16,224 nucleotides of DNA, taken from the NCBI GenBank assembly GCA_013816695.1, contig JACDDZ010000013.1:1-16224 (forward strand), read 5' to 3'. The translations under genes and the position numbers were made by a program. The stretch's first letter is position 1; every line of letters starts with the position of its first letter. Source of the stretch: Gemmatimonadaceae bacterium (GTDB lineage: Bacteria; Gemmatimonadota; Gemmatimonadetes; Gemmatimonadales; Gemmatimonadaceae). Below the pieces are notes generated by a model. It did no database searches. It had not been told where the DNA came from and worked only from the letters and a program-made list of their open reading frames with translations. This document shows, piece by piece, positions 7,048 through 14,377 of this stretch.

Positions 7048-8049
7048 TTAAATCAGCCGTGATCTCCACGTATCCGGCACAAGCGGCGATTCAATCTCGA
7101 TCGGGAGATGATACTCGAATGGCTTGACTCCATGCTCCTTGATCCACGCGATCATCGAACCCAATCCATCACGCAGATTGACGGTTGTCTTGTAGTCGAG
7201 CAGCCTGCGCGCCTTGTCGGACGAACATGTTGCGTGCCTGACTTCCTGCGGCCGCTCTTTCACGTAAATCGGATCGAGACTGAACTGGAGCAGCTCGGCG
7301 AGAAGGGTCGCGAGCTGGTTGATGGTCGTAGTCTCTTCATCAGGCCCGATGTTGATGATCTCGCCATTAATGCCTTCGAGGGTTCCCATTTTTACGAGCG
7401 GGCTAACGCAGTCCTGGACAAATGAGAAGCAGCGTGCCTGCCCACCGTCACCGTAAATGATCGGCTGCTTCCCCTGCAGCATGCGGTTGATCATGATGCT
7501 GGCGACATTCCGGTAAGGATCGTCGTACTTCTGGCGTGGTCCGATGATGTTGTGTGGAACTGCAATCACATACTCGACGCCCTGAGTCTTGCAGACGTTC
7601 GCCACGAGGAGCTCGCTGGCGTACTTCGCAATTCCGTATGGATCGATAGGCGAAGGCGTCTGGTCCTCGCGAAACGGCGGTGCTCCGCGGCCATACCGAG
7701 CCATGCTCGAGCAATACACAAAACGGCCCGTCTTGTTGGTTGCACAGGCCGCGAGCAAGCCGGCAGTGTTTTCGTATACGTGCTTGGCAATGATGGCCGG
7801 GGAGAAAACACTAAGGCCTTCCGTGGCAATCGCCGCACAATGGTAAACGACCTTGGAGCCTTTCGTCAGCCGCTTCATGGCCGGAATGTCGGCACAATCA
7901 ACGTTTTCGAACTGTATGCCTTCGGGGAGATTTTGCAGATCTCCGCCGATCATGTTGTCGCAACCGACGACCTCGTGGCCTGCGCGGATATGCCAATCCG
8001 CCAAATGACTTCCTAAAAAACCGGCAACGCCGGAAATAAATACCTTCAC
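7048..8049 (-). CDS. NAD-dependent epimerase/dehydratase (extended SDR), nucleotide-sugar modifying
   Basis: A 333-residue extended short-chain dehydrogenase. The Rossmann motif GVAGFLG is at 7-13 and D31 follows strand 2. The catalytic residues are intact: SSM at 114-116 and Y138-xxx-K142 (YGIAK). NIIGPRQ and the FSFVQD segment match UDP-glucose 4-epimerase-like enzymes, which convert or dehydrate nucleotide sugars. The exact substrate is not readable. The start is decided by AGGAG (8058-8062 on the + strand), eight bases before GTG 8049; this gives the usual N terminus MKVFISG. A TTG at 8070 would place that ribosome site inside the gene. It is followed four bases later by the DUF1972 glycosyltransferase, suggesting that the pair makes and transfers one sugar. 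Confidence 0.9.
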   Translation of the reverse strand: MKVFISGVAGFLGSHLADWHIRAGHEVVGCDNMIGGDLQNLPEGIQFENVDCADIPAMKRLTKGSKVVYHCAAIATEGLSVFSPAIIAKHVYENTAGLLAACATNKTGRFVYCSSMARYGRGAPPFREDQTPSPIDPYGIAKYASELLVANVCKTQGVEYVIAVPHNIIGPRQKYDDPYRNVASIMINRMLQGKQPIIYGDGGQARCFSFVQDCVSPLVKMGTLEGINGEIINIGPDEETTTINQLATLLAELLQFSLDPIYVKERPQEVRHATCSSDKARRLLDYKTTVNLRDGLGSMIAWIKEHGVKPFEYHLPIEIESPLVPDTWRSRLI

Positions 8050-8057
8050 CCGCACTT

Positions 8058-8062
8058 CTCCT
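8058..8062 (-). promoter_or_regulatory. Ribosome binding site that sets the epimerase start
   Basis: AGGAG on the - strand lies eight bases before GTG 8049. It rules against the longer TTG start at 8070. Confidence 0.65.
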
Positions 8063-8112
8063 GAGTTCAAAATTTCGGGCCGAATTGACCGACCGCGACG
8101 CTACGCAAGCTG

Positions 8113-8158
8113 TTAAGGGACAACCTCTTAATATCACCAGAACAGTCATTTCGGGCAA
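8113..8158 (-). promoter_or_regulatory. Candidate promoter with overlapping palindrome before the epimerase gene
   Basis: On the - strand, TTGCCC (8153-8158) and GATATT (8130-8135) are 17 bases apart, each matching the sigma-70 consensus at four of six positions. The start of transcription would fall near 8123. A 19-base imperfect palindrome, TTAAGAGGTTGTCCCTTAA on the - strand (8113-8131), covers the edge of the -10 box and the predicted start, where a repressor site could sit. The 146-base gap holding it is the largest between - strand genes apart from the one before the phosphotransferase. Confidence 0.3.
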
Positions 8159-8195
8159 CGGAGAACGCCCAAAATCCGGCGTTGCCGTGGCAGTT

Positions 8196-9356
8196 CTAAA
8201 CGGCCAGGGAGATCTCGGCTATCTGGCTGGTAACTGCGTCAACGACCGCAGCCGCCGTTATGCCTTCCATGCAAATCGCGGAGCCATAGATGCAGGCGTC
8301 AAAACATGGGCGGCACGGCATTTCGGTCACCGACACCACGCGATCACTCTGGCCACGAGGCCCGTACCAGGCTCGCACCTGAGGTCCAAAGAGCGCGGTC
8401 ACCGGAGTGCCCAAGGCGCCTGCTATGTGCATCGGTCCGCTGTCGCTGCAGAGAAGCGCGCTGGATTCTGCAATCACTGCCATCATTTCGCGCAGCGAAA
8501 ACTGGAGTCGTGGAATGTTGTTGCGGGTGCGGACCGTGTCGGCGTGGCCTTCGGGGTCCCTTATCATGAACAGCTGCGCACCGCTCGTTTCAGCAAGCGT
8601 GTCCACCACAGACGCAAAACGGTCCGCGTGCCAGCGGCGCACGACCTGGCTTGCACCCGCGTGCACAGCAATGATCGGCTTGTCCATGCCGATTCCATGT
8701 GCCCGCAACGTCTTTCTGGCGGCAAGCCGCTCCTCCTCCGTAGAAACCAGCCGCGGTGCGCTTGGTTCGGAGGGCGTCCGAAGCAGCGGCTCAAGAAGCT
8801 GGAGCCAATCGGTGACCTTGTGCTCATTTTGTTCGCCGCTGGGCAGTGCGTCAGTGAGCAGCCTGGTGGCGCCCCCGAAATCGAAGCCAATTCTGCGGCG
8901 CGCGCCCCCAAGGTAGGTGATGAGGTTGCTGCGGAAATCCCGGCGCGCGTCGAGGGAGACATCAATTCGCTCGGAGCGTAATCTGGCCAGCAGTCCTGTC
9001 AGCGCACCGATGTCATACCGGTTGGGACGGTACTTGTCGGTGAATGCCGTCCATGGGAGATCCGCGACGATGACATCGTCGACGAGTCCGCTGTTGGCGA
9101 GCAGCGTGCGCCCGTACTCCTTGGAAAGGAGAAGAATTCTTGCAGCTGGAAAGTTTCTGCGGATCGCCTGCATCACTGGGGTCGCCAGGACGACGTCCCC
9201 AATTCCCCACGGTTCCACTATCAGGAACGTCCGGGGGGGTTCGTCGGCGCCCAGACGCCGCGGACGACGAGTAAGCAGCGACACGATCGGCGTTCCTGCA
9301 TCAATGATGCGGAAGGCAGCGCGCTTTCGACGGGTGATTGTGCGGGTTTGTGCCAC
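8196..9356 (-). CDS. Glycosyltransferase family 9 (heptosyltransferase-like)
   Basis: A 386-residue GT-B protein of the ADP-heptose:LPS heptosyltransferase family. Motifs are the N-terminal WGIGDVVLATPVMQAI (50-65), HAGAS (232-236) followed by RRWHADRF (240-247), and SDSGPMHIAGALGTP (304-318) with ALFGP after it. A cysteine cluster, CRPCFDAC (348-355) plus C362, is common near the C terminus of GT9 proteins. Known members add heptose or other sugars to lipopolysaccharide or glycans; here a role in the exopolysaccharide repeat or in LPS core are both possible. About 40 arginine-rich residues precede the first strand, longer than in core-LPS enzymes. GTG 9356 has AGGA four bases upstream. It follows the phosphotransferase gene after a 37-base gap, so they are likely co-transcribed. 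Confidence 0.9.
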   Translation of the reverse strand: MAQTRTITRRKRAAFRIIDAGTPIVSLLTRRPRRLGADEPPRTFLIVEPWGIGDVVLATPVMQAIRRNFPAARILLLSKEYGRTLLANSGLVDDVIVADLPWTAFTDKYRPNRYDIGALTGLLARLRSERIDVSLDARRDFRSNLITYLGGARRRIGFDFGGATRLLTDALPSGEQNEHKVTDWLQLLEPLLRTPSEPSAPRLVSTEEERLAARKTLRAHGIGMDKPIIAVHAGASQVVRRWHADRFASVVDTLAETSGAQLFMIRDPEGHADTVRTRNNIPRLQFSLREMMAVIAESSALLCSDSGPMHIAGALGTPVTALFGPQVRAWYGPRGQSDRVVSVTEMPCRPCFDACIYGSAICMEGITAAAVVDAVTSQIAEISLAV

Positions 9357-9393
9357 TATTTCCTGCCGCGCGCATGCGTCCGCGCTGTTGGGA

Positions 9394-10893
9394 CTAGAAC
9401 GCGCCCGTGCGTCGCAGGACTGCCGGAACTGTGCGGAAAAGGATGCTGATATCCAGCCAGAATGACCACTGCTCTATGTACTGGCGGTCGAGATAAATGA
9501 CATCCTCGAAATTTACAAGCTCACTCCGGCCGCTGACCTGCCAGAGTCCTGTGATCCCCGGCTTTGCATCCAGCCTGCGGAAGTGATGATCCTCGTACGA
9601 GTCAAAGTCCGATTCAAAGAACGGACGCGGCCCAACAAGGGACATGTCCCCGATGAAAACATTCCAGACCTGAGGGAGCTCGTCGATGCTCCACCGGCGC
9701 AGCAGCCGTCCGAGCCTCGTGACGCGCGGATCATCGGCGATCTTGAAGAGACGCGCATCGCCGGAGCGATTGAGGTGGGCGAGATCCGCCTTCTGGTCGT
9801 CGGCACCCTGCTGCATCGTGCGAAACTTCAGCATGCGGAACCGGCGGCCGCCGAGCCCGGCGCGCTCCTGCCTGAACAATATCGGGCCTGGCGAATCGAT
9901 CCGGATTGCAATCGCAAGTACTATGTAAACCGGCGCCGCAATCATCAGCAAGACTATGGAGCCCAATACATCCAGCATTCGCTTGAGAATCAGTGCGCGC
10001 ATCTTGAGGACCGGGCTTCCAAACTCGAAAAACGGCTGGTCGTGGTGCCACACTAGGGTCGGGCGAAGGTCGGGAACGTTCAATGCCTGCGCCGGGAATA
10101 GGACCTGACATCCAAGCTGTACACAGTCCTCGACCAGTTCTTTCGCCCTCGCTGCGGGAAGCTCCGTTCCGACCACTACTGCTTCTATCGAATGTTGCTC
10201 GACAAGCGCTGGAAGGTCTGCGAGTACACCGACTGAATCCGCGTCGGCGCGGCGCGCATCCACGACATGGCCGATGATCCGGAAGTCACCGCCGGGGGCG
10301 GCAATAGCCTTGGCAATCGCGCGCGCGAAACCATCCGGCTTCCCGATCATTATTGCGGCGCCTGCACCGCGCTGCCCCGGGAATACGACTCGCAGCATTC
10401 GTTCCGAAAGCTGACGCACTGCAAGCAGTGCAACCCAGAGCGCAGTCAGCGTGAACGCAAAGGTCTGCAGCGCGAGCGCCATGTTGCCACGCAGCGCGAA
10501 CGGGATTATCAGGGAAATGGAGGCGATCGAGGCAGCGATGAGCACCCGGATCGGATGATTCAGTGCCCGGTGACGACTATGGCACCCGGTAAAAACAAGC
10601 GCTGTGAGTGTGGCTGCAACTAGCAATGCGAACGTCTGCCCGGTTCCGGTAAATGCAGTCGCAGCGTAAACGTCGCTGGGGATGAGACGGGCAAAAACCC
10701 CTGCATGGATAACTTCACGGAGCATGACCATTGCCAGGACATCCCCAAACACAAGGACAGCGAACCGCGTCGCAACGCGCATCGTATGGTTGCGAATCTT
10801 TCGCGGGCGACGCTCATGCAGCGCAAAACGAAGCCGGAGCGCTGCACGATTTTGTGTCGGACTCGCTTCAGCGTTAATGGCGCGAGAGCTCAC
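9394..10893 (-). CDS. Undecaprenyl-phosphate sugar phosphotransferase (polyprenyl glycosylphosphotransferase)
   Basis: This 499-residue membrane enzyme starts repeat-unit synthesis by moving a sugar 1-phosphate onto undecaprenyl phosphate. Four N-terminal membrane helices (about 42-60, 86-103, 116-134, 138-158) are followed by a Rossmann-like CoA-binding region (about 176-270). A fifth helix (308-331) leads into the catalytic bacterial sugar transferase domain: DSPGPILFRQER (333-344), RFRMLKFRTM (351-360), DELPQVWNVF with the catalytic Asp-Glu pair (404-405), GPRPF (421-425) and KPGITGLWQVSGRS (444-457). All key residues are present. The architecture matches the WbaP/WcaJ-like family; glucose, galactose or other phosphate donors are possible. 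GTG 10893 is the only start before an in-frame stop upstream; it has no clear ribosome site. ATG 10782 is an alternative but would remove the basic N-terminal leader. Confidence 0.95.
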   Translation of the reverse strand: MSSRAINAEASPTQNRAALRLRFALHERRPRKIRNHTMRVATRFAVLVFGDVLAMVMLREVIHAGVFARLIPSDVYAATAFTGTGQTFALLVAATLTALVFTGCHSRHRALNHPIRVLIAASIASISLIIPFALRGNMALALQTFAFTLTALWVALLAVRQLSERMLRVVFPGQRGAGAAIMIGKPDGFARAIAKAIAAPGGDFRIIGHVVDARRADADSVGVLADLPALVEQHSIEAVVVGTELPAARAKELVEDCVQLGCQVLFPAQALNVPDLRPTLVWHHDQPFFEFGSPVLKMRALILKRMLDVLGSIVLLMIAAPVYIVLAIAIRIDSPGPILFRQERAGLGGRRFRMLKFRTMQQGADDQKADLAHLNRSGDARLFKIADDPRVTRLGRLLRRWSIDELPQVWNVFIGDMSLVGPRPFFESDFDSYEDHHFRRLDAKPGITGLWQVSGRSELVNFEDVIYLDRQYIEQWSFWLDISILFRTVPAVLRRTGAF

Positions 10894-10940
10894 GAACTTT
10901 TTGGAGATATGATTGGCGACGAGTTGGAGTCAGGCCCAGG

Positions 10941-10964
10941 CAGATTCCTTCAGATTCGAAATCT
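10941..10964. promoter_or_regulatory. Direct repeat and palindrome upstream of the phosphotransferase gene
   Basis: CAGATTC occurs at 10941 and again at 10951, exactly one helical turn apart. The second copy runs into a perfect 5+3+5 palindrome, AGATTCGAAATCT (10952-10964). The sites are 48-72 bases before the phosphotransferase start in a 151-base gap with no gene. The shape suits a transcription-factor site, but no clear promoter was recognised beside it. Confidence 0.3.
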
Positions 10965-11033
10965 TGACCAGCTCAACGAATTTCGCAAGTATGTGGGGCT
11001 CAAACGTTTAGCTCGCCTGCAACCCGTAGTTTT

Positions 11034-11048
11034 CTGAGCGCCGCTCAG
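11034..11048 (-). terminator. Small GC-rich hairpin at the end of the flippase gene
   Basis: CTGAGC (11034-11039) pairs with GCTCAG (11043-11048) around a three-base loop; the stem includes the TGA of the flippase gene. On the - strand it is followed by AAAAC rather than T residues, so a standard intrinsic terminator is not supported. It may protect the mRNA end or be chance. Confidence 0.25.
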
Positions 11049-12541
11049 GCCTGTTTACGGCGGATCACCCGACCCACCGCCGCCCGTTCCCCTTCCTCCA
11101 GGACCCGCCACCAGGCGAGCGCCGCGAAGACGAGAAGCGCGAATAGCACGAGTGCGCCCGTCGCGATGAGGGAATGCTCAGAGTAGCGACGCGAGACGCC
11201 AAGCATTGCCAAAAGGCCAATGGCCGACCCTGTGAGGACGATCGCCTTTCCCTCCACGGCATCCCATGCGGAGAGACCAAGCAACTTGCGGTTTGCCCAG
11301 AGCAGCAGAGTTGTGTCCACCGTTACCCTGACCAGCCATGCGGTGGCGGCGCCCGCTACTCCATACCGATTTACCAGGACCCAGGTGAGAGGCAGGTGAA
11401 GTGCAAGCTCGCCTATGTGAAACTTTGCCGTGAGATCGGGCCTGCCTGCGGCCTGCAGAAAGGTGAAAGGTGTTTGCGCCAACCCGTTGATGAGCACGCC
11501 GAGGGCAAGGATTCGCAGAGCGGTTGCGCTCTCACGCGCGTAGTCGGGACCGAGCCAGAGTCCGAGAATCTCGGGGGCGAAGACCGCGAGCACAGCTAGG
11601 GGCGGCATGAGCACAAGAAAAACATTTCGCAGCGATGCCGAAAACACCGGCTGCGCATTCGTGAGCTTGCCGACTGAGATCGTACCCGAAAGGGCGGGAA
11701 AGAGCGCGGTTGAGAGGCTGACTGGAAGCAGCAAAAGTTTCACCGCCGCTTCATAGGGGCCGACATAGTAGGCGACAGATGCGACACCCATGATCGCAGC
11801 GAGTGCGAATCTATCGATGTACACAAGGATCGGACTGACAACGCTCGAGACTGCTACCCAACCGCCAAAGGTAAAGAGCGTCTCGAGGCGTCCCCAGTCC
11901 CGTGGTAATTCCCACCTGAAGCCGGGCACATTGCGCCGTACCGCAACTGCGAGCACCATGCACGTGATGACACGCGCAGCAAGCACGATTAGCAGTATGT
12001 GATCGAGACGCATTCCGAGCGGCGCGCAGATAGCGGGAATCACAATGGATGCCGCACTGCTCGGAATCTTTATGGCGTTGCTCACTCCAAATCGCTGTGC
12101 AGCCTCGAGCACGCCGCGCAATGACGTGAGGCAGAGCACTACAGGCAAACTTATTCCAATTACCCGGAATACTCCGGTGCCTTCATCAAGGAGTTCGGCT
12201 GGAATGGAAAAAGCGCGAGAGGAAATTACCGGGGCGATTCCGTACACCAGGAGACCAACAACCAGTGCCACGCCCACCTGGCTTACAAGCGATACGATTG
12301 CTATTTGCGAAACTTCGTCGCGCCCTTTCGCAATCGCCTCGGATGCGAACTTTACGGTGGCCCGATTCAGGCCAAGATCGAAGAGAGTCAGGTATTCGAG
12401 AATTGCCCACGCAAGGCCAAGCATTCCGAAACGCGCCGGGCCAAGTGACCGGGTGATTACCGGGAGCAGCAGAAACGCCACGAGAAATGGCACCGCCAGA
12501 CCGAGCACGTTAAGCGCTGTGTGCTGTGCGACCTTGCCCAT
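11045..12541 (-). CDS. Wzx-type polysaccharide flippase (PST/MATE-like)
   Basis: A protein of about 498 residues made almost wholly of membrane helices, about 12 to 14 by eye, with the PST family N terminus: LNVLGLAVPFLVAFLLLPVI, then TRSLGPARFGMLGLAWAI and a LFDLGLNRATVKF segment. The middle contains YIDRFALAAIMG and PYEAAVKLLLLP, and the late region FLQAAGRPDLTAK. These are standard for Wzx flippases, which carry undecaprenyl-linked repeat units across the inner membrane. I chose ATG 12541, ten residues before the first helix. An in-frame TTG at 12634 overlaps the stop of the upstream Wzi gene (TTGA) and would add 31 polar residues; translational coupling makes that start possible too. Neither has a strong ribosome site. 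It is co-oriented with the first Wzi gene. Confidence 0.9.
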   Translation of the reverse strand: MGKVAQHTALNVLGLAVPFLVAFLLLPVITRSLGPARFGMLGLAWAILEYLTLFDLGLNRATVKFASEAIAKGRDEVSQIAIVSLVSQVGVALVVGLLVYGIAPVISSRAFSIPAELLDEGTGVFRVIGISLPVVLCLTSLRGVLEAAQRFGVSNAIKIPSSAASIVIPAICAPLGMRLDHILLIVLAARVITCMVLAVAVRRNVPGFRWELPRDWGRLETLFTFGGWVAVSSVVSPILVYIDRFALAAIMGVASVAYYVGPYEAAVKLLLLPVSLSTALFPALSGTISVGKLTNAQPVFSASLRNVFLVLMPPLAVLAVFAPEILGLWLGPDYARESATALRILALGVLINGLAQTPFTFLQAAGRPDLTAKFHIGELALHLPLTWVLVNRYGVAGAATAWLVRVTVDTTLLLWANRKLLGLSAWDAVEGKAIVLTGSAIGLLAMLGVSRRYSEHSLIATGALVLFALLVFAALAWWRVLEEGERAAVGRVIRRKQA

Positions 12542-12630
12542 CGGAGGTCCGTCAGCAGTAACCGCTAAATCAGTATCGACAGGAGTTAGGCGAGAGTCCG
12601 AATTGTCTGGACTTTCGATCCAGCCGTCTC

Positions 12631-14316
12631 TCAAAACGAACCGCTCGTCAGTGTGACCGAAAGCGTGCGATTACGAATGTCCAGTCGTGAAGGACCATTA
12701 GGACATCCAGACTGCTCCTGGAACCATGCGTTAATACGATTCCCAAATGTCATCTCCGCGGTGGCGCTCAGATATTTCGACCGCCACCCTGATCGCACTC
12801 CGGTATACACGCTCACGTCATGATTGCAGTAACCGATGTACGAGGGCCACCCATATACACTGTGCATGTCCTCATTCCATCGCGTCCTTCCCACAAACGG
12901 ACCCGCATACCATGAATCCGCGAGATAGTCGGCGGCGAGCCACTGAGCAGACGCTCCGGGACCAATCGACGCTCCAATGACCTGTCCATGATGCGTGTAC
13001 CCCTGAATAACCTTGCGGCTCGTGTAATAGGAACCGATACCACGATCGCGGAAAGTTGCGCTCTGCTCGAGAGTGGTGACTTCTGCCTGCAGGCGGAAAG
13101 TTCGCGCATTGAGCGGAGCCGGTTTTCGCCATTGCAGGCCGAGCGTGTAACCCTGCGTGTGGTTCGGTGCGAGGAATATGTCTCGAAGACTTGCCGGTAG
13201 CTCCGTGCGTGACCACTCGACATAAGATTCGAAGCCATCCGGCGGCGAAACCCAGCGCGCGAAGAGTGAGTAGACCTGATCCTCTCCGCCTGGGTACTCC
13301 GACGAATCGCTCAAAGGACGATTGTTGGGACGTCCGGGATTGGAAAAAGACCGGAGAAGTCGCCCCGGAATACTTGACCACTCGTTAACGGTTCCATACA
13401 CGGCACGGGCAAAACCAAGTGAAAGTGCTGGATTTCGCGGCGGCGAGTATGAAAGACCTGCAAGGCTTATAGCCTGCAAGTTGTTCGTGCTCGTTGTGTC
13501 AAAGAACCCGGATTCAGAAATGCCGCCTGCTATCAGCCGGGCATCGAACGTACCAAATCGTGTGCGAATGGGTTCGCTGGTTCTTAGTGCAATGTGAGGA
13601 AACCCGCCGGCATTGTTGCTCAGGACGATTGCATTCCGGACTCCGGGTCCCCACCACTCGTTTTCTGTTGCGGCGCCAAACGCCACGGGACCGGCGTAGA
13701 TGAAAACGCTGCTCTGCCCCGCGTCGATGCGACTTATCTTGTCAGCGCCCATCCTCAGCGGCTGATCGATCGACAGGGGAGGCAGGTACCATGGGAATAC
13801 AAAACCTCCGCCCTGGCGGTCTTTTGGTATCGGCGGAGCGTAGAAGCGCACCGTGTCGCGAAGGACCCAGTCGCGGTTCTCGGATCGCAACACTTCGGGG
13901 ACGATGATCGCCCGGAGTGGCCCGAACTGGACTCTCAAACCGGAAGCGGCACTGACGCTGCTTCCCCGTCCGGCCCAGAGCGGGCCATCGTTCCGCGTGT
14001 ACGGAATGGCGGAATTTGTTACGAAAAGGACTCGTGGCGAAACAACGGACAACTTTGGACGCCAGTATCCTCCGGTCAACCCTGCTGAAAGCGTCGACGC
14101 GCTGCGAAGCATGGGGAAATGCGTCGATGAATCCGCAAGTGAATTCAGTCTAATTCGGTCAACGCTGTCGTCCGTTACGAAGACCACCGGCTTAACGGAT
14201 AAGATTGGAAGCTGCGCACGGGGAATTGCTGGTATTTGTGCGTCTAGAGTCGATGCGGCCCCGGAGAGCAGCACCGTCACCATGCCGAGTTTCAGACGGC
14301 GCATGGTTACGTGCAT
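12631..14316 (-). CDS. Wzi-like outer-membrane capsule-assembly protein, copy 1
   Basis: A 561-residue predicted outer-membrane beta-barrel. A signal peptide (KLGMVTVLLSGAAST, cleavage near DA/Q 26-27) precedes a region of alternating strands. Wzi-family landmarks are NDGPLWAGRG (109-118), WWGPG (221-225), LSNNAGGFP (232-240), LFARWVSPP (351-359), HTQGYTLG (386-393) and a HHGQVIGASIGPGAS stretch (442-456). The last residue is phenylalanine, as in many barrels. Wzi proteins bind surface polysaccharide and anchor it to the outer membrane. ATG 14316 lies in the loop of a small inverted repeat and has no ribosome site; ATG 14304, four codons on, also gives a good signal peptide. The stop overlaps a possible TTG start of the flippase. 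It shares its landmarks in order with the divergent gene at 14378-16054. Confidence 0.8.
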   Translation of the reverse strand: MHVTMRRLKLGMVTVLLSGAASTLDAQIPAIPRAQLPILSVKPVVFVTDDSVDRIRLNSLADSSTHFPMLRSASTLSAGLTGGYWRPKLSVVSPRVLFVTNSAIPYTRNDGPLWAGRGSSVSAASGLRVQFGPLRAIIVPEVLRSENRDWVLRDTVRFYAPPIPKDRQGGGFVFPWYLPPLSIDQPLRMGADKISRIDAGQSSVFIYAGPVAFGAATENEWWGPGVRNAIVLSNNAGGFPHIALRTSEPIRTRFGTFDARLIAGGISESGFFDTTSTNNLQAISLAGLSYSPPRNPALSLGFARAVYGTVNEWSSIPGRLLRSFSNPGRPNNRPLSDSSEYPGGEDQVYSLFARWVSPPDGFESYVEWSRTELPASLRDIFLAPNHTQGYTLGLQWRKPAPLNARTFRLQAEVTTLEQSATFRDRGIGSYYTSRKVIQGYTHHGQVIGASIGPGASAQWLAADYLADSWYAGPFVGRTRWNEDMHSVYGWPSYIGYCNHDVSVYTGVRSGWRSKYLSATAEMTFGNRINAWFQEQSGCPNGPSRLDIRNRTLSVTLTSGSF

Positions 14317-14324
14317 TGACGTAA
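14307..14324. promoter_or_regulatory. Inverted repeat around the start codon of Wzi copy 1
   Basis: TTACGT (14307-14312) and ACGTAA (14319-14324) form a perfect six-base inverted repeat with a six-base spacer. On the - strand mRNA the loop is CAAUGC, which contains the first AUG. It could be an operator for a dimeric protein or a weak RNA hairpin controlling translation. Confidence 0.35.
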
Positions 14325-14338
14325 ATTGGATGTGTCTA

Positions 14339-14368
14339 CCGAAACCTGATTACTTGCCCGAAACGTGA
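14339..14368. promoter_or_regulatory. Tandem direct repeat between the divergent Wzi genes
   Basis: CCGAAACCTGA (14339-14349) and CCGAAACGTGA (14358-14368) agree at ten of eleven bases and start 19 bases apart. They occupy most of the 61 bases between the two start codons. The position suits a site for a regulator acting on both genes. No convincing sigma-70 boxes are seen in this interval. Confidence 0.35.
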
Positions 14369-14377
14369 GTCGCATTG

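Noticed and set aside
8149..8174. Stem of TTTCGGGC with GCCCAAAA after the GT9 gene, considered as a terminator
   Set aside because: It pairs fully only with a G-U wobble on the - strand and no T run follows. It also overlaps the candidate -35 box.
8022..8187. A 13-base inverted repeat (CGGCAACGCCGGA at 8022-8034, its complement at 8175-8187)
   Set aside because: One copy encodes the glycine-rich motif of the epimerase. By rough count, a 13-base match is expected about once or twice by chance in a window this size on both strands.
8085..8981. A 298-codon open frame on the + strand opposite the GT9 gene
   Set aside because: Its product is rich in His, Arg and Gly with no recognisable motif, and the opposite strand encodes a GT9 protein with all family motifs. 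It is an antisense shadow of GC-rich coding sequence.
9365..9385. GC-rich CGCATGCG palindrome between the phosphotransferase and GT9 genes
   Set aside because: Only eight bases, no T run, and the gap is 37 bases; chance is enough.
12045..12656. A 203-codon open frame on the + strand opposite the flippase
   Set aside because: The product is Ser/Thr/Arg-rich, with no membrane helix or motif; it mirrors the membrane protein on the other strand.
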